In this document: piece by piece, positions 47,019 to 60,962 of the stretch
Numbering within the stretch: the stretch's first letter is position 1
How the letters are laid out: every line of letters starts with the position of its first letter
Origin: Daphnia carinata
Taxonomy: Eukaryota > Arthropoda > Branchiopoda > Diplostraca > Daphniidae
Reading direction: 5' to 3'
NCBI RefSeq assembly: GCF_022539665.2
Contig: NC_081333.1
Location: 1,984,001-2,048,000, forward strand
Length of the DNA stretch: 64,000 nt
Made by a program: the position numbers and the translations under genes
The notes under the pieces: generated by a model
The model's input: the letters and a program-made list of their open reading frames with translations, nothing else
What the model was told of the DNA's origin: nothing
Database searches by the model: none

Positions 47019-50000
47019 ATTGGTCTTAGGAAGCTAATAAATCTCCTGGCTGTTTTGAATATACAACAAGCACAGTCTAGAAATGGAGATCTGGAAATCA
47101 ACTGTAATTCTTTTCGAACGAGATTTGGAATAACGAATGAATATAATGTTCTGTTAAAACGGGCATTTACCAGCGCAGTCCTTGTGGCTTTTCCGTATCC
47201 GGCTGCAATCTGAGTTTGGCTTCCGGAGTATGGTTCATGATCTTGTTCAGGTCTTTCCTGCAATTTCGTGAACAATCATTTCTTATTCAGGTGTTGTAAG
47301 AAAGACAAATGTGATTGGCTTCCTTGCCATACGTTCGGGCACAGTCTCCCTCAAATACATACCAGTTCTTAAACGTAAACACGTCACGACACGAAATTGG
47401 ACAATCAATAACATAACAGATCACTTCACGTATTGAATACGTTGTGTTGAAGTGTAAACACCACAACCAAACGTAACAGAGTGCAGACAGAAATAGCACA
47501 ACACCAGTCAACACTTCGTCTGAAGCCCTTGTATGTTTTCGTGATTCTGCTTGAGCCTGTTACGCAACTGGTAACCATCTAGCGGCGGGAGGCCAAATTG
47601 TTAGTGAACGAAGTTTCGGGACTGAGAACCAAAGAATGGTGGAACCCACCAGAAGATGGAGAGAGAGAGAGGAGCTGTTGCGTTCAGCGTGAAGAAAACG
47701 AGCCAACAACCAGAAACGTGAACGGCATTCAAATGTTTGATCAACTAGAAGAAATTCCTCTTCAAATAAAAGACGAACGCGTCTAGAAGTAAAAACCCAT
47801 TAAACCTGTTTTGTTTTATTTCCGCGTAACGGATTCATAAAGGGACCTGCTGATGGTTGAGTGATGTCAGAACAACACCCTTAAACGATTATAACGAAAG
47901 ATTCTTGTGCCAAGAATTTGTGTTAGCTAACGCATCGCAAAATATGAGATTCACATAACAATTACAGCATTTTCAATTAGGAAAGATAATCGCGATGTGC
48001 TACGCTTGTACACCATTAACTACAATCAAATCATTTAACTTTTAAGTTCTTAATTACACCGCTCTCTTTGAACCGTTACGCCTTCAACACAAAGTCTAAA
48101 TCATAAATAATTCTAGAGCATTTCGAGGAGGATTGACCCTCTTCAAACGGAAGGTGAAACGAACCAGAATTTAGAAACAAAAACTAAAACTAACCCCCTC
48201 CCGAAAAAAACAAATCTGTGTCACTGGAAATGGCCCCACAGGCGGTCGAGTCGGTGACTGAGTGCGTGCGTGTGTGACATCGCAATGTCTCTTCTTTTTC
48301 CTCCCGCTGACACCAGCGGTGCCGTTGACCTCAGCTCCATCAAAAGCAGACGTCACCTAAGAGCAAGACCATATTTGATCATGTGGCCGGCGTTGCGCGC
48401 GCGCACCTTAAACATCCGTCGGCCGCGTTCTTCCCACCCCTAATGCCCCGTGTGTGTTGGGTTAAAGGTTTCCTTCATCCAACCGGGAGGAAGACAATTT
48501 AAAGCGGACGTGTTGCTCTTCTTTCTTTCCTTGTTTGTTTATCCTACAGTTAAAATTTCGAAATGAAAATGCTGGCCGGTGAAAATGGTTTGCTCTTGGT
48601 GTGACCTCACCGGAATGGTGTTGTGCCAAAGCTTCTCGTTCGTTAAAAAGAAAAAAACGATGTAGAAACAGACAAAAGGAACCTTGAATTTGCTATTAAA
48701 TTATTTTATTCTTGGCGTTGGTGGCCATGTTGAACGATAAGTGCGACGCGTCTCTCTCTCTCGAACAGAAGAATTTCGAACATCACCGAGACGAAGAAAG
48801 AAAGAAAAAAACCTTGTTTTTACGAGATTGCAATCGTACGCTAAAGGACATGAAAAAAAAAATGTTGGCGAAAACGGATGCCATTGAAAAATGTGAAAAG
48901 CGGCAAGATGGATCGTTCAATAAAAATATCGCGTGGAATGCAAAAGTTTGGACCTTTTGCTCCGGACGACATTTAATTCTTCCTTGAATTTTTTGAAGAA
49001 AATGAGCTGCTCCGTCGTTGAGCTTATAAATAATGTTTGCGTACATGAATACTAACGAGGCCTTAAACACACAATCTTTATAGTTGAGTAGCTCAAATTC
49101 TAGGAGACCGGATCAGATTGCAGTAAACCAGAACTGAGAGGAGCAGGTTTTTCGTTGCGTTTGTTTACAACTAAAACTGACCTGCAGGTGCACTCTTAAC
49201 GAGAATGCCGTGAAGAGCAGCTATAACATGAGGCCAAAACGACAACGCTAAAATAAAAAATGGCAGTTGCATATAAAAAAAATGACGCAGAAAATTTCAA
49301 GCAATAAAAACTAACATTGATACGATAACACAATTATTACCTGGCCAGCATGTGAACTGAAAGCCATTGCCTTCTTTTTGCATCTTCCGGCTACAATCAG
49401 GTACATTCGTGTAAGGAATTCTCTTCTATTGCAGTTGCTGTTTAATAGGTCCTCATTTTATATGCACACAAAAAAATGGGGGCAATGAAGAATCAGAGTG
49501 TCTTGAAAATATTCCAATGTCCCCTGGAGCCAGAGAACGACAGACGCCGATCGATCTTTCTGATAATATCCAATCAACTGTAGCGTCTAATTCTGTGAGC
49601 GCTGTATTTAAATTTCATTTGTTTTTTATCCTTCCATTTGCTGCGCACACTCATTAGATTCATTTTTTTGTTTTTGTTTAAAGATTCGTGATCTCTATCG
49701 TATGCGTTGGAAAGACCTTGATGCTCCGCTTCCAGCTCTGTGTCAAAGTTATAGGCGATATCCTTTTGAAATCCGGAAAGAAAAAAATGGAGGGGAGAGT
49801 TAGAGATCGGGCATACCTTTGGGGGTGGTCCAATGGGGGGGACGAGTGATCCATGGCCTGCTGCGTGAGTTGGACAGGGTCCCGTTAGATCCATCTCCCT
49901 TGAAGCAACTTACGAGACCTTTGCGGGTGTTTATACCACAGCAGACGCTTCTCATTCAATCTTTTTATCTCTTTTTACCCGATGCTATTGTGAGAGATTC

Positions 50001-53000
50001 CCCGACCAGATTCCAAGAGAATGGAAAAGAAAAAAAAAAAACGTTTTTTTTCTGCGGCGCTGTCAACCTGTTACAACAAATAAGACACGCCTTGTTTTTT
50101 TTTTCTTTGGAACGCTGCGATGTGGTCATTTCCTTCTAAAATTGTGTACGGTCTTCGAGAGATGCGGAAGACATTCCAGACATTTCTCTCGACAAAGTTC
50201 AGGTTATAAACGACGTGAGAACCGACAGGTAAAAATCCGATCGTATTTTGTCTATTGATACGCTTCGAAGTCACGAGCTTCACTAATGAAAAAACCCTAT
50301 ATCTTTTTTTTTTCAACGGAATATCGCCATTAGCTGGAGGGCTTCATGTTGATTTGTTTAATAGACGTTCTCATTACTAAGTAACTTCCTTTTCATACCA
50401 GTGGTAGCTTTCAAAACGGGGAGAGAGTGGCATCGGCCAAAAGATTTTGAATTTCTTATACACAATTTCTTGGGTAATGTCAGTACACATATCGCTTAGG
50501 GCCATGTATTATTCTTTTATATACAAACAAACTGTGTGTGTGTGTTTTAATTCTTTTAAGCTCATCGGTATGTACAAACAGCATGGGGTTATCTTCGTTC
50601 ATACTTTGATACTTTCAAGGCAGTCGATTCCGTTCTAATTGGCTGTGAAGTCTTTGAAGTATGATGAAGACAAAAGGTATAAAATCACGAGTCACACAGA
50701 CGCCGAACAGGGCCGCGTATCGACAATAGAAGCCGAAATGGTTTTCTAATTTAAAAGATAGCTGGAAGAGTTAGCGCTACGTCACGCTCTGGATTAACAG
50801 GAAGCCATTTTTTGTTGTGTGTGCAATTTTTATTTATTCTTTTTTTTTCTAATTTAAATAAATGAAAAATCATCAGCGCTAAAGTCGGCCCAGCTAAGTC
50901 AAACGCCCCGTGTAAACGTTTAACCGTGACTGGCCGTTAGAATCAGTCTTCATTATTCTAAACGGAGATTTAAAACTGCGTGACGACCCAGTTTTTAACA
51001 TCACATTCTCCTATAGGACTGTCGATGTAATGTAGTGGTATGGCCACCACGGCCCAGCAGCACGGCATTCTAACAGACAGTACAGTTATATGTAAAAAAT
51101 AAAATAAACTGAATCGTTTGTTATTCATTCTATGGGATTGTTAGACTTTCCTCAACTAGAAAATCTTGGCCGTACGTTTTTTTTTTCTTCGTTCACGACT
51201 ACGCCAACGTCAACTGTTCTACCTGTTGGGTTTTTGGAACGTCTTTGGGTGCAAAGAAACGAGACGTCCAGCTGGTAGGATTCGTCACAGCATCCATCGG
51301 ATGCATTCCAATTCGTAAGTAATGCTACGTGTTTTGTTTCTTTCCGTTCAGAGTTGCGGCAGATTTGAGAATGAAACATCAATATTCTAAACACGGATTT
51401 CCTTTGACTGTATGACTTCACTATCGCTGAATAAAATAAACAAATTTTTTAGATTTTGGTGACTGTGCGTTTTTATTTTCCTACGAAGGCTCACCGAAAT
51501 TGGTAGTACCGTGTTTCGTTCAGGAAAGAATAGAAAAAAGGAAAAATTCTTAATTGATAAGAAAAAGAATTTAACGAGCAAATGAAACCTCAAGTAATAA
51601 CTCGCGTGCTCTTCATTTTCGGCTGGCTCTGCATAGACTCTACAGTTTTTTTCATTAGCATCTGGTCAGATATGGCCGACATTCGAATGAAAGAATCTAA
51701 CCCATCATGAATTTTTCGTGGCGCTGTTGCGGCTGTGGAGCACCAACGGTAATAATTGCATGTTCCTCGCGGGGGGGATGGGTCCCTTCGTTAGCCTCAA
51801 ACTGATGGAGCGGAGTGAATCTGGCGCAGCAATTGAAAGAGGGGAGGAAAAACAAATCAGGTTATACACGAGCCTCGAATGTTTATAAAAAAATAGTCAC
51901 ATAAAATAAGAGGCTTAACTCCCAAACGAACGTTGCCCATTGTTAAAGCTAACCAGTATACCAGTACTCGTCTACGTTATGCTCTCCTACACACAGATAT
52001 TGCAATAAAACAAACATTCGTGTACACTTCCATAGAATTAAGCCAATCAAATATTACACCTATTCAACCCAGTTATAGAAAACGTTGAAGGTATTCCAGA
52101 TATCCAGAATCTAATGTCCGAGGGACTGAATGAACGCTCGAGTTTCAGGTGGAAATTGTGCAGCATCGTGTGTGTTGTATCATTTTCCCATCACGCACAT
52201 AGCCGTTTGTTATACAGCACACAGAGCACGTCGCTAACAACCAAACTTCTTTTACTTCCTGCCATAGAGGCAAACATTGGCGGACATCAGCGATTGGGTT
52301 GTTTAGTTTTCATTCAATTTGAACGTGCTACGCGATTTCAAAATATAGTGCCAGGACGGACCGTATGTGCTCTCTTGTTTTATCTATACGGGTTGTTCAC
52401 AGTTGGTTGATACTCTGCGGCTTGCCGTTGCGGAGATTCTCAGGTGCGGCAACCCGCAACAGTCTCATCGGCAAGCCTCTAGTGCGAATCGGCCATGGAC
52501 TTTTGCTAGCGCCTTTGAGCTGTTAAACCATGTAGAAAACAGGACGCGCTACGGCGAAACGCAACTGTTACCTTTCCGAATATACCGGTACGCATGTAAG
52601 ACTGAATTGACCCAAACAAACTGTTAATCCCAATCGGAATTCTTTCCAGTTCGATGGACACACAAAAAGAAAATTCGGGTTTCATAACATCAGCCGTGGC
52701 ATTCATCATCGATGTAGGCTAGCCCAGTTTCGAACGTCATTGTATTGTACACAATCCGCACACACAAACATTCCGACTTTTGTTTGCCCGTGAAAGGACG
52801 GCCAAGAATCCTAGCCAAATGTGATATCAAAAACTGCGCTTTGGTTATAGGAGGCCTCGAGGGTGGAAGAAACGAAAAGATTTATGCGAACAATGATCGG
52901 TTCGTCTGGGTATGTACGTGGCAACAACAAAAGCCTATACAAGTGTACATACCTGATGCTATGAGGTATAGAGACCCTCGGGTGCAGGTTTGAATCACAG

Positions 53001-54845
53001 GCTTATAACGGGGATTCGATTTTCTTTCGAAAGAAGAAGAAGAACCCTGAAGCAGACGTGAAGCTCTCACTCCCGCTGCGATTTGTTACGCCATTATGGT
53101 TATTTATCGACATGTCCCTTACACTTACAGCTAAAGCATACAAACGTTTGGCGGTGTAAATGATAGATAAAATACATATATATATATATTCTTAGAATTA
53201 TAGACCTTTGTGAAAGTTTGAACCCTCAAAACGCACGGTGATTGAGCTGCGTTATAACCGATCGTTGGCCGTTTCACTATCGCCAGCCCACCATCTTCAC
53301 AAGCGAATAATGCATCGGTTGTTGAGAAGCTAAAATTATTCGGCGGGATTTTTCAGGTGTCACGCTGCATCGGTTTGACCATAATAATATTATTCCTTGT
53401 CCATTAGAAATACAGTATAACTGTGTAGCGCATCGTAAACATCAACGTCACATGAGAAACACCTAAAGATGGCCACTCTTTTTTGTTTTGTTTTTCTTAC
53501 GGATTGTCGTATTTCCTGTATTACCACATTATAAAAAAAATCACGCCCGAAACACGGCGTGTAATCACACTAACTGGGTGTAACGCTGTAACAACATGTC
53601 GACCATCGCGACCCCGTTGAGTTTGTTGTTTTATTCTGTTTGCCTCGTTCAGCATAAAGATCCATGCACGTAATGAACAACAGCAAGTTGACGAACGATT
53701 CGAATCAACTAATAGTTCATTACAATTATTAAAAGAAACTAACTGTTCGCGCATTCGATAGCTGTTTCATTTGCGTGTTTAATAAGCATAAAAACAACGA
53801 CTGGAATGACTGCCAGTTCGTTCAACCTGATGCTGGATCAGAAATGACCCGTCTTGTTGAAAAAGTCCGTCTTAATCGGATAAACAACTAACCGCACACA
53901 CACACACACAAAAAAAAATGGAATTCCAGAAAATCTGCACCACTTGCCAGATTGCTCACGAACAGCAAATAGCGTTATGCATTGTACATTTTTTTTTTTT
54001 TTTGTTATTTCTCTATAGCTCTTGTTCTGGTTTACCGCTTCAAAACTTGATAGAAAAAAGCAAAACAAAATTGCCTACAGATGGCCGAACGAGTTGCTGA
54101 AAAAAAAAAAATGAAAACAAAAAAAGACGAGGAAAATAAACGAAGATGCACATCATTAGGCGTGCGAGAGTAATCAGACGAACTCACAGATCTGAAAAAA
54201 AAAAAAATACAACTAATAATATGTAGGAAAGAGTACCGTATAGCATCGAGCTGTTGGCCGAGGCAATTGGGCATTCAGCTATACGCGTCCCGAACGTGAT
54301 TCTTTGTCCAGCGAGAAAAATCCGCTAACTGGGGAACGGTCAGCTCGTGGTTTATTGCAATAAAGAATAGGTGTACTGGCAAACGAGGAAAATGTGAATT
54401 GCGGCAATGAGACGGAACAAACGCAATTGATTTGCGCCGCTGGCCGATGGGATTCTCCACCCGCCGATCTATTCTGATTTTTCAAAGTAGATGTTTCTTC
54501 TCTTTGATCTTGCGCAATGAAGCTATATAGCGTAGTTGCATATCGATCGATAATCAATGCAAATTACATTGAACGTGCAACATTCGCCTTTATAGCGCTT
54601 CTTTGCCGCACGCCGGTCGAAACTCTTTTTCAAGTAGGAAGAAGAGCGATCGGATCCGGTTGAAAGGAGATGCTGAATTTTCCCGATGATGTGAACTGAG
54701 AATAAATAATAAGAGAGTCCATCGAAGAGAACAAAAAATGCAACAGGTCTCTCCACAGTTGTCGAGACGAAAGGCCCCCGCAAGCAAATCATCCAACGGA
54801 ATAGCCAATGGAAGGATGGACGCTTCTCAAACACAACATACGTGG

Positions 54846-54933
54846 ACACACACACACACACACACACACACAAACCACCACCCGGAAGTCTTTTTCCCTT
54901 CCTTTTTTTTCGTCTGTGTGTGTGTGTGTGTGT
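54846..54933. repeat. (AC)n and (GT)n tracts in inverted orientation
   Basis: AC repeats at 54846-54872 and GT repeats at 54915-54933 lie about 42 bases apart, so the two tracts are complementary and could fold into a hairpin. Confidence 0.85.
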
Positions 54934-56196
54934 TACACCCTGGTTGGTGATTCACGGTGCGTTGAACACGTATTAAAAAAAAAAAAAAAAAAAAAAACTC
55001 CGTAAGGCTCTCGACCGCTTATGCCATGGGAACGTATCGTTCTTGTTTTCGTTTTTTATATTCCGCTTTTTTTTCTCACTTTCCACGCGTCCAGCTGATG
55101 TTTCAGACAAGACTACTACTCTTTTCACACTGGGAAAAAGTCTGTAACAAGTTCAGGCTCCACGTCTCTAACGTTTTTTTCGGCTCTTCCTGTTTGACGT
55201 GTTGGCATTTCGCTCGCCACATTCCAATCTCATTTCAACTGACATCATCGAGAAATGTACGAATTATTATTTTTTTTTCCTTTAAGACATCACGCGGACT
55301 AGATCACGCTGAGCTTTGAATTAAGAAAAGCCGATGTGAACAGATGCACGAAAGCGCACCATTCATCGTATCAAGTATGGTCCGTTTTGTCCGGGGCCAT
55401 CATTTGTCTAGACGCGGAGTTTGAAACATTCCTTTTAGATTCGCCAAGTGTTTTGCGCCACCTGTACGGACTAATCATGTTTTTTTTTTTTTTTTCGACT
55501 TATTGGCCAGCGTGTGCAACATGCTGCTGGGCGCACTAAAAAAAACGAAAAGAAAAAAAAAGGCGACGGTCAAGGCTGGTATAATAACCAGTGAGGCGAA
55601 AGTCCGCTAGAGCTCTCTTCTCCGCCTCGAGGTAAAAACGTCTCATCGTCTTCAATTGTTTTTTTTCCTCCTTTTGCAGCTCCTCCCACGTCCGCAGGGG
55701 CTTTGCACCTGCAGCTGTTTTTTTTTCTTCGAAGACGGCTTGAAACGGTTCATACACCTAGCAGCGGCATCGAATAGTGGCAGTCTTCTTCGGATCGCTT
55801 CGACCGGTGCAAGTGTTTTCTAGCAGCTCCCCTCAAGTCTCATCTGATTTTTACGCTCCTCGTCCTTTGCATTTACCTTCGTTTTTTAAATTATAAGTTC
55901 TTCAATTTCGGTTTGTTCATTTCTGCCTATCTCCTTCGTACGGAGTACGATTCTACACGTCATCAAACCAATCGGATCGCCTTCAGCTCGTCATTTGTTT
56001 TTATTCAAAAGGTAAGAAGTACTTTGCCTTGTGCGTTATACCAGTTTGGGATGTTCTTATTCAAAAGTACCGTACGTAACACAGCCATACCTTTTTTTGG
56101 GGGGATGACATGAGGTACCAGAAAACACGAGACTGACCCGCTATTTCTTAATTCTTATCCCTCCCCCTCCCGGTGGCGTAAATCTTATTACGTTTT

Positions 56197-56219
56197 TGTG
56201 TGTGTGTGTGTGTGTGTGA
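56197..56219. repeat. (TG)n microsatellite
   Basis: TG dinucleotide run of about 23 bases in noncoding DNA. Confidence 0.95.
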
Positions 56220-59200
56220 TGAAACTGGACCTTAGGGGTGGGGATCGAAAAGAACCTGTTTAACTCTCTCAGGTTAGTAGTAAAAGAATGTCGATTGATT
56301 TCCGCCTCCCCGACAAAGATTGAGAGAATTTGGGTCACAACTTGACTTCTGGACACATTGTTGCTGGGACGATCATCAGAAGATGAGTCGAAAGAATCAA
56401 AAGAAAAAGAAAAAAGGTGGGAGGGTATGGAGGGTAAGATGGTATAAGCACTTGAGGGCTTCAACGCATATACCTTTTCTCAGGTACAAGTAGTCATCAA
56501 CATTCCTCTCGATTGTTGTTGAAAGGAGCTCTATGATTATACCGGTGGTGTATTTACGTATGCAATCCCGCGGCATCGTTCAGCTTCTTATTTTTGAATT
56601 TAACAAAAGAATGACGAAACATAATAAAAAAAAAAAAATAAGGGGAATTTTAAGTTTTTTTTACGTTGGGATGTAAGAAGCTTTAGAAAGAAAAGGTTAT
56701 CCAAATAACCCGGTACGAACAGAGAGCCATTTAGTTATCGTCGTTGGGTTTTTTTCTTTTTTAGGTCAGGATTGTAAGACTCAAATGTCCATGCAGAGAG
56801 AGAGAGGGTGGGTTAAAACCATTTTTTTTTCTTTAAAGAAATAAACATACGAGAAAGCATTCCTCAAGCGTGTCGTCGCAGGGTCTTTCACAAGTGCCGT
56901 TAGCCCTTGGATAGAAGCAAAAAGGAACCCTCTGTTATTTTCTTCTATGTTCCTTCTTTTTTTCCCTTCTTTTCTACTGACACAAACACGTACATCTTTT
57001 TTGGCTTTTATAACAAGGTGCGTGTACGCTTCTCTATAGGTCTTCCATTTTTGTATTCCAACCATATTTTTTTTTTTTCAGATTTGGTTTGGCTCCCTTC
57101 TTGTTTCGCCCTCTTCCCAGTGGCTCGTTTATTTCAAGTTTCTCAGATCTCGATAGGCTATAGTTCTGCATTTCTATGCTGTTGTATCGGTCCGGCGCTA
57201 CGAAAAGCCAACGGTACCTGCAAAGGTACCGGTGTAATATTGCGGAAGATTCTTCTCCCTTCCTTGTGCGTATCTTTTGAAAAAAAAAACAAAAAAAAAC
57301 AATCCCTGAAAGGTAAGAAGACACTCTAGCAGGTAGCCATCTTGATTGAAGATAGGGAAGGGGGGGGGTTGTTAACCGTTAGGGGGAGAAGGAAGACATA
57401 CTGAAAATGTGAACTGAAAACGATTTTTGCGTGTTATATAGTTCTAGGGCTTTGAGTCATCTATACCTGACGTGTGGTACGGTCATTTACCTTATGGGTG
57501 GAGCAACGTTGGGTGTTGTGCTTCTTCAACTTTTGTTTAACGTTTTTTTTTTTTTTTTTTTTGCTCTCATCAACAACACAGAAATTGACTCATTCTCTTT
57601 GTGTACACGACAGATAGGCCGAAAAACAAGAATGACTAAACTAACTTGAGTTGAAACTAGAAAACAGGATTACAAAATTATTGCCTTTTTATGGCAACGA
57701 GCGGACAGAAAAAAAGAACTGTCAACGAAGCAACGGAATCGCTAAAAAAATGTCGGTCGCGCCAGCCGGTTTCTGCATAACTGTTTGTGTCGGCCCTCAA
57801 AGTCCAGAACACCAACCTGTTGCCATAAAGATTGAAAAGAATATCCAATTAGATGAGAAAAACGAAAAGCAAAGGAGAGGTTTTTTTTTTTTTTTTAAGA
57901 GATCACGAAAGATCGTGATGATTGTTGATGATCTTCACGACGAATTGGCCCCGTGCACATCCGTTCGAGCGTCTAAGTGACTCCCGCCAGTCCATCGCGT
58001 CATTCACGAAGTGGAAAGGACGACGACGACGACAAAAAAAAAGTGAGGGTGGGTCAGAGGAAAGGGCCAGATTACACTTGACACTCTTATCTTTTCTTAA
58101 CTCCATCGTGACATCGACACGAAATGTAAAAACCAAACAGTAATACGAAGGCCCCAAAGTTCAGGGTTGACGTTATCAAAAAAGGTCAAACTTGCTTCTT
58201 TTGATCGTGAACTTCCTCATCGTCCCTGTGGCATTGTCGCATTAGCGTGATATTCACGTCGCTCTTTAATCCAATTCTAAAAAGAACACTTTCATTACAA
58301 CTAAACACGAGTCCTTTTCTTTCTTTCTTTCTTTTTTTTTTTTACTCACTTGTCTTGTCTTTTGAAAATTGATCTTTAAAACAGGGAAATAAATCGGCTC
58401 GTTGCTCTCGCCAAACGACTCTCGCAAGATTACGAGGTGTAAAGCGGTTACGTGTTTTACCTGCACCCGATGGTCTTTCCGGATGTACAAACCTTGACCG
58501 TCAAAAGCTCTCTGACTTTGAACAAGTTATATATACATTTTTTTTTTAAATCCCGACAGATTGTGCGTCTGATTAGCGAGCGACCATTTTTGTTCTTTTA
58601 CATTTCGCATCGCGGAAGGAGCGAAGCGAAACCGTTGGTTTTATTTCAAACGGGTCTCGAATGTTCAGACGCATGGAACCCGGAAAAGAAGAAGACTGAG
58701 ATTATTAAATGATTACTTTTTGTCTAGCAGCACGGCTGCTAGCGCATCTGGCAAGCACGGCCGCCCTAAAGGTTCCATGAACCGGTGCGCGTCAATTGTT
58801 TTTCTGACGTCAGCGCCAGGACGTCCACTGCGTTCCCAGTTTCTGTCCAGCCATATATATTTTTTGTTCAACCTGTTCCAACTCTTTTCTTTTTTTTTTT
58901 TTTTTTTTTTCACAAGGCGTTGACATAAAAATGTTTTCCTTTCTATTAGTCGATCGTCTTTTATTTTTCTTCCCATGCTTCCCATCAGGCTGGACAAACT
59001 CCTTCGTGTCTCCCCTTTTTTTTTTTGTGGTCGTACCATCGAACCGCACGCTGTTGGCCGCAACAAGTTCTTCATCCCGTTCTTTTTGACAATATCTGAC
59101 AGCGTCTATTCACCTGACTCTTTTTTTTTTCATTAACAAGCGTCCATTGCCCAAGAAATCTGAAATGAACGAAAGGCCAAAAGAATTGCTGTTGTCTGCA

Positions 59201-60631
59201 ATCACCTTGTTAGTGGAAAGATGTACAGTTACGCGTGTGGTCCACTGCTGTTGCGGATGCTGCTCAGTGGACCGAAACGACCCGCATTTCGTCGATTTCG
59301 AACTCATTGTTTTTAATGCGCAATGTCATTGTTCTTTCACGAGCATCTTCGTTTCGTTTCTTTTCACCTTGCGAGGGTGGGAAAATTGTAACTGGTCATC
59401 ACCGGTTTACCACGGTGGACGTTCTCTTGTGCATCACGATGGCAACAGGTGCGTTGGCCGAACGCTAGTGGCCGTGCACAGCGGAAACCGTTAACTTCCA
59501 TGTCTGTCTTGCAACCGAACCAAACGAAAAAAAAACTAGTTAACTTTTAGATTCCTTTTTGTTTTATTAACCTTGTGTTTGTGATGATATCGCAAACAGA
59601 CGATGTCCAACAGGTCCCTGTTTTTCGGAGGGACTCGAGAGATTTTCACAACAATTAAGAGGTAATCGAAGGGCTTTCCCAATCACACAAGAGATAATTA
59701 AAGTGTGACTATGGTCTGATCGTTGGATTCAAATGAATTTTTGTTTTTAATTGTATACGGGTCGTTATTCGTTTAGCAAATAATGACCATAGACTCACGA
59801 GAAAGTGCACGATATCCAACACTTTATTTTTACATTTTCCACCTTGAAAAATTTTTGCTCGTAAAATGTGCGTTTCCTTTTTTTTTGTTTTCAACAGCAA
59901 GTTCAAGAAAGAAATATACCGTTGCGGAACCGCGAGTTGTAAAAACTCTCTCTCTAACCCACACACTCTCTCGCCACATAACTCCCTCCCCCCCCCCCCA
60001 GTTCACCTGAAGGCAATCTCACGTGAACGCCGTACCACCAGTCCTGTTGCTGGGGCCCTTTTTCTTTTACGCCGTGAACTTTTTGAACTATGATTATCCG
60101 ATCGTTTACAATAAAAAAAAAAAAAAAAAAAGAATTGGAAAGGGGAAAAAAAAATTGGCGATAGTGTCGTGTACACGCAATAAGCGACACCGTGCGTCAT
60201 TAGTTTCCGTTCGAAATGGGGAAGGAAGGAAAGACACGAAGAACACAAAACAACATCCGTTTTCGTTATTCCGACGACGATTTTTGGTCAGTGCTTCCGG
60301 GCATCCGCTTGTTATCTTCACTTCCTTTATAGCAAAACCCGCTAAAGAGACAACGAGTAAAATGAATGAATTCACGACCGTGCGCTGCGTAGCAACGAAC
60401 CCGAAAAGGCTCAGCAAGTTTAATCACGTTCTTCTTTTCGATTAGAATTTCATTGTTTTTTTGTTTTTTTTTTCGATTGACAAAACACTTTTGGCTGGAT
60501 GAACACGACCCTAAATCGCGTTGCCATCGCCTCTTCTTTTAGTCCGTTAACGGCTGACCGGCTTGTTCCATCTGGCCGGTCAATCGGGCCATCAGCTTGC
60601 GTCGCACCGCAGGGGGTTTCCGCCATTTGCA

Positions 60632-60648
60632 CGACGTCATGACGTCAT
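60632..60648. promoter_or_regulatory. Double CRE-like site upstream of the dusky-like gene
   Basis: CGACGTCATGACGTCATA contains two overlapping ACGTCA cores, including a full TGACGTCA palindrome at 60640-60647, about 320 bases before the first coding ATG. Such palindromes bind CREB/ATF-type bZIP factors; function here is inference. Confidence 0.35.
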
Positions 60649-60962
60649 AACGTGGCAAAATGATGATGCCCCCTCCGATTGTCATAAGAAAACTGAAAGT
60701 GCATTGATCCAAACGGCAGGTGGCCAGCTGGTGAAATGGCCTGCCCATCTGCTTCGCCGATGTTTTCAAATAGAAACGCCCATTGCGCTACACAGTTAAA
60801 CTAACCAATTTCCTTTTTTCTCATTGCCATTTTCGCAGGATCGCCATTTGCTAGCAAAAACAATCTACCGCATCTCTCACGTTGCTGCGTGCGTTGGGCA
60901 GCGGATTCCAAAAAAAGGGACGTCGAACGGAGCCTTCACTACCTTCTAGATACTCGGGAATA

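Larger units (their letters stand above)
47019..60838. other. Intergenic region, no supported gene
   Basis: About 13.8 kb. To about 47.8 kb it resembles the array side in base composition; beyond that, homopolymers and microsatellites return. Short frames at 47287-47514 (-), 52745-52993 (+) and 55536-55757 (-) were inspected and not accepted. It may contain untranslated exons of the dusky-like gene, because an acceptor-like site precedes its first coding exon. Confidence 0.5.

Noticed and set aside
47015-47514. Two minus-strand frames upstream of the third small cysteine gene
   Set aside because: No signal peptide plus domain arrangement and no supported splice junctions; they overlap the promoter side of the accepted gene.
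49333-49395. Possible exon on the minus strand (Cys- and Trp-containing, followed by a donor-like GTAATAAT)
   Set aside because: A single weak exon with a poor acceptor and no partner exon in phase; the cysteine spacing does not match the family.
52745-52993. 82-residue plus-strand frame
   Set aside because: No domain, splice context or codon bias; within random expectation for 14 kb of noncoding DNA.
55536-55757. 73-residue minus-strand frame with Glu/Lys-rich helical look (TWEELQKEEKKQLKTMRRFY)
   Set aside because: Suggestive composition, but no splice sites, homology or continuation in phase; partly built on poly-A tracts.
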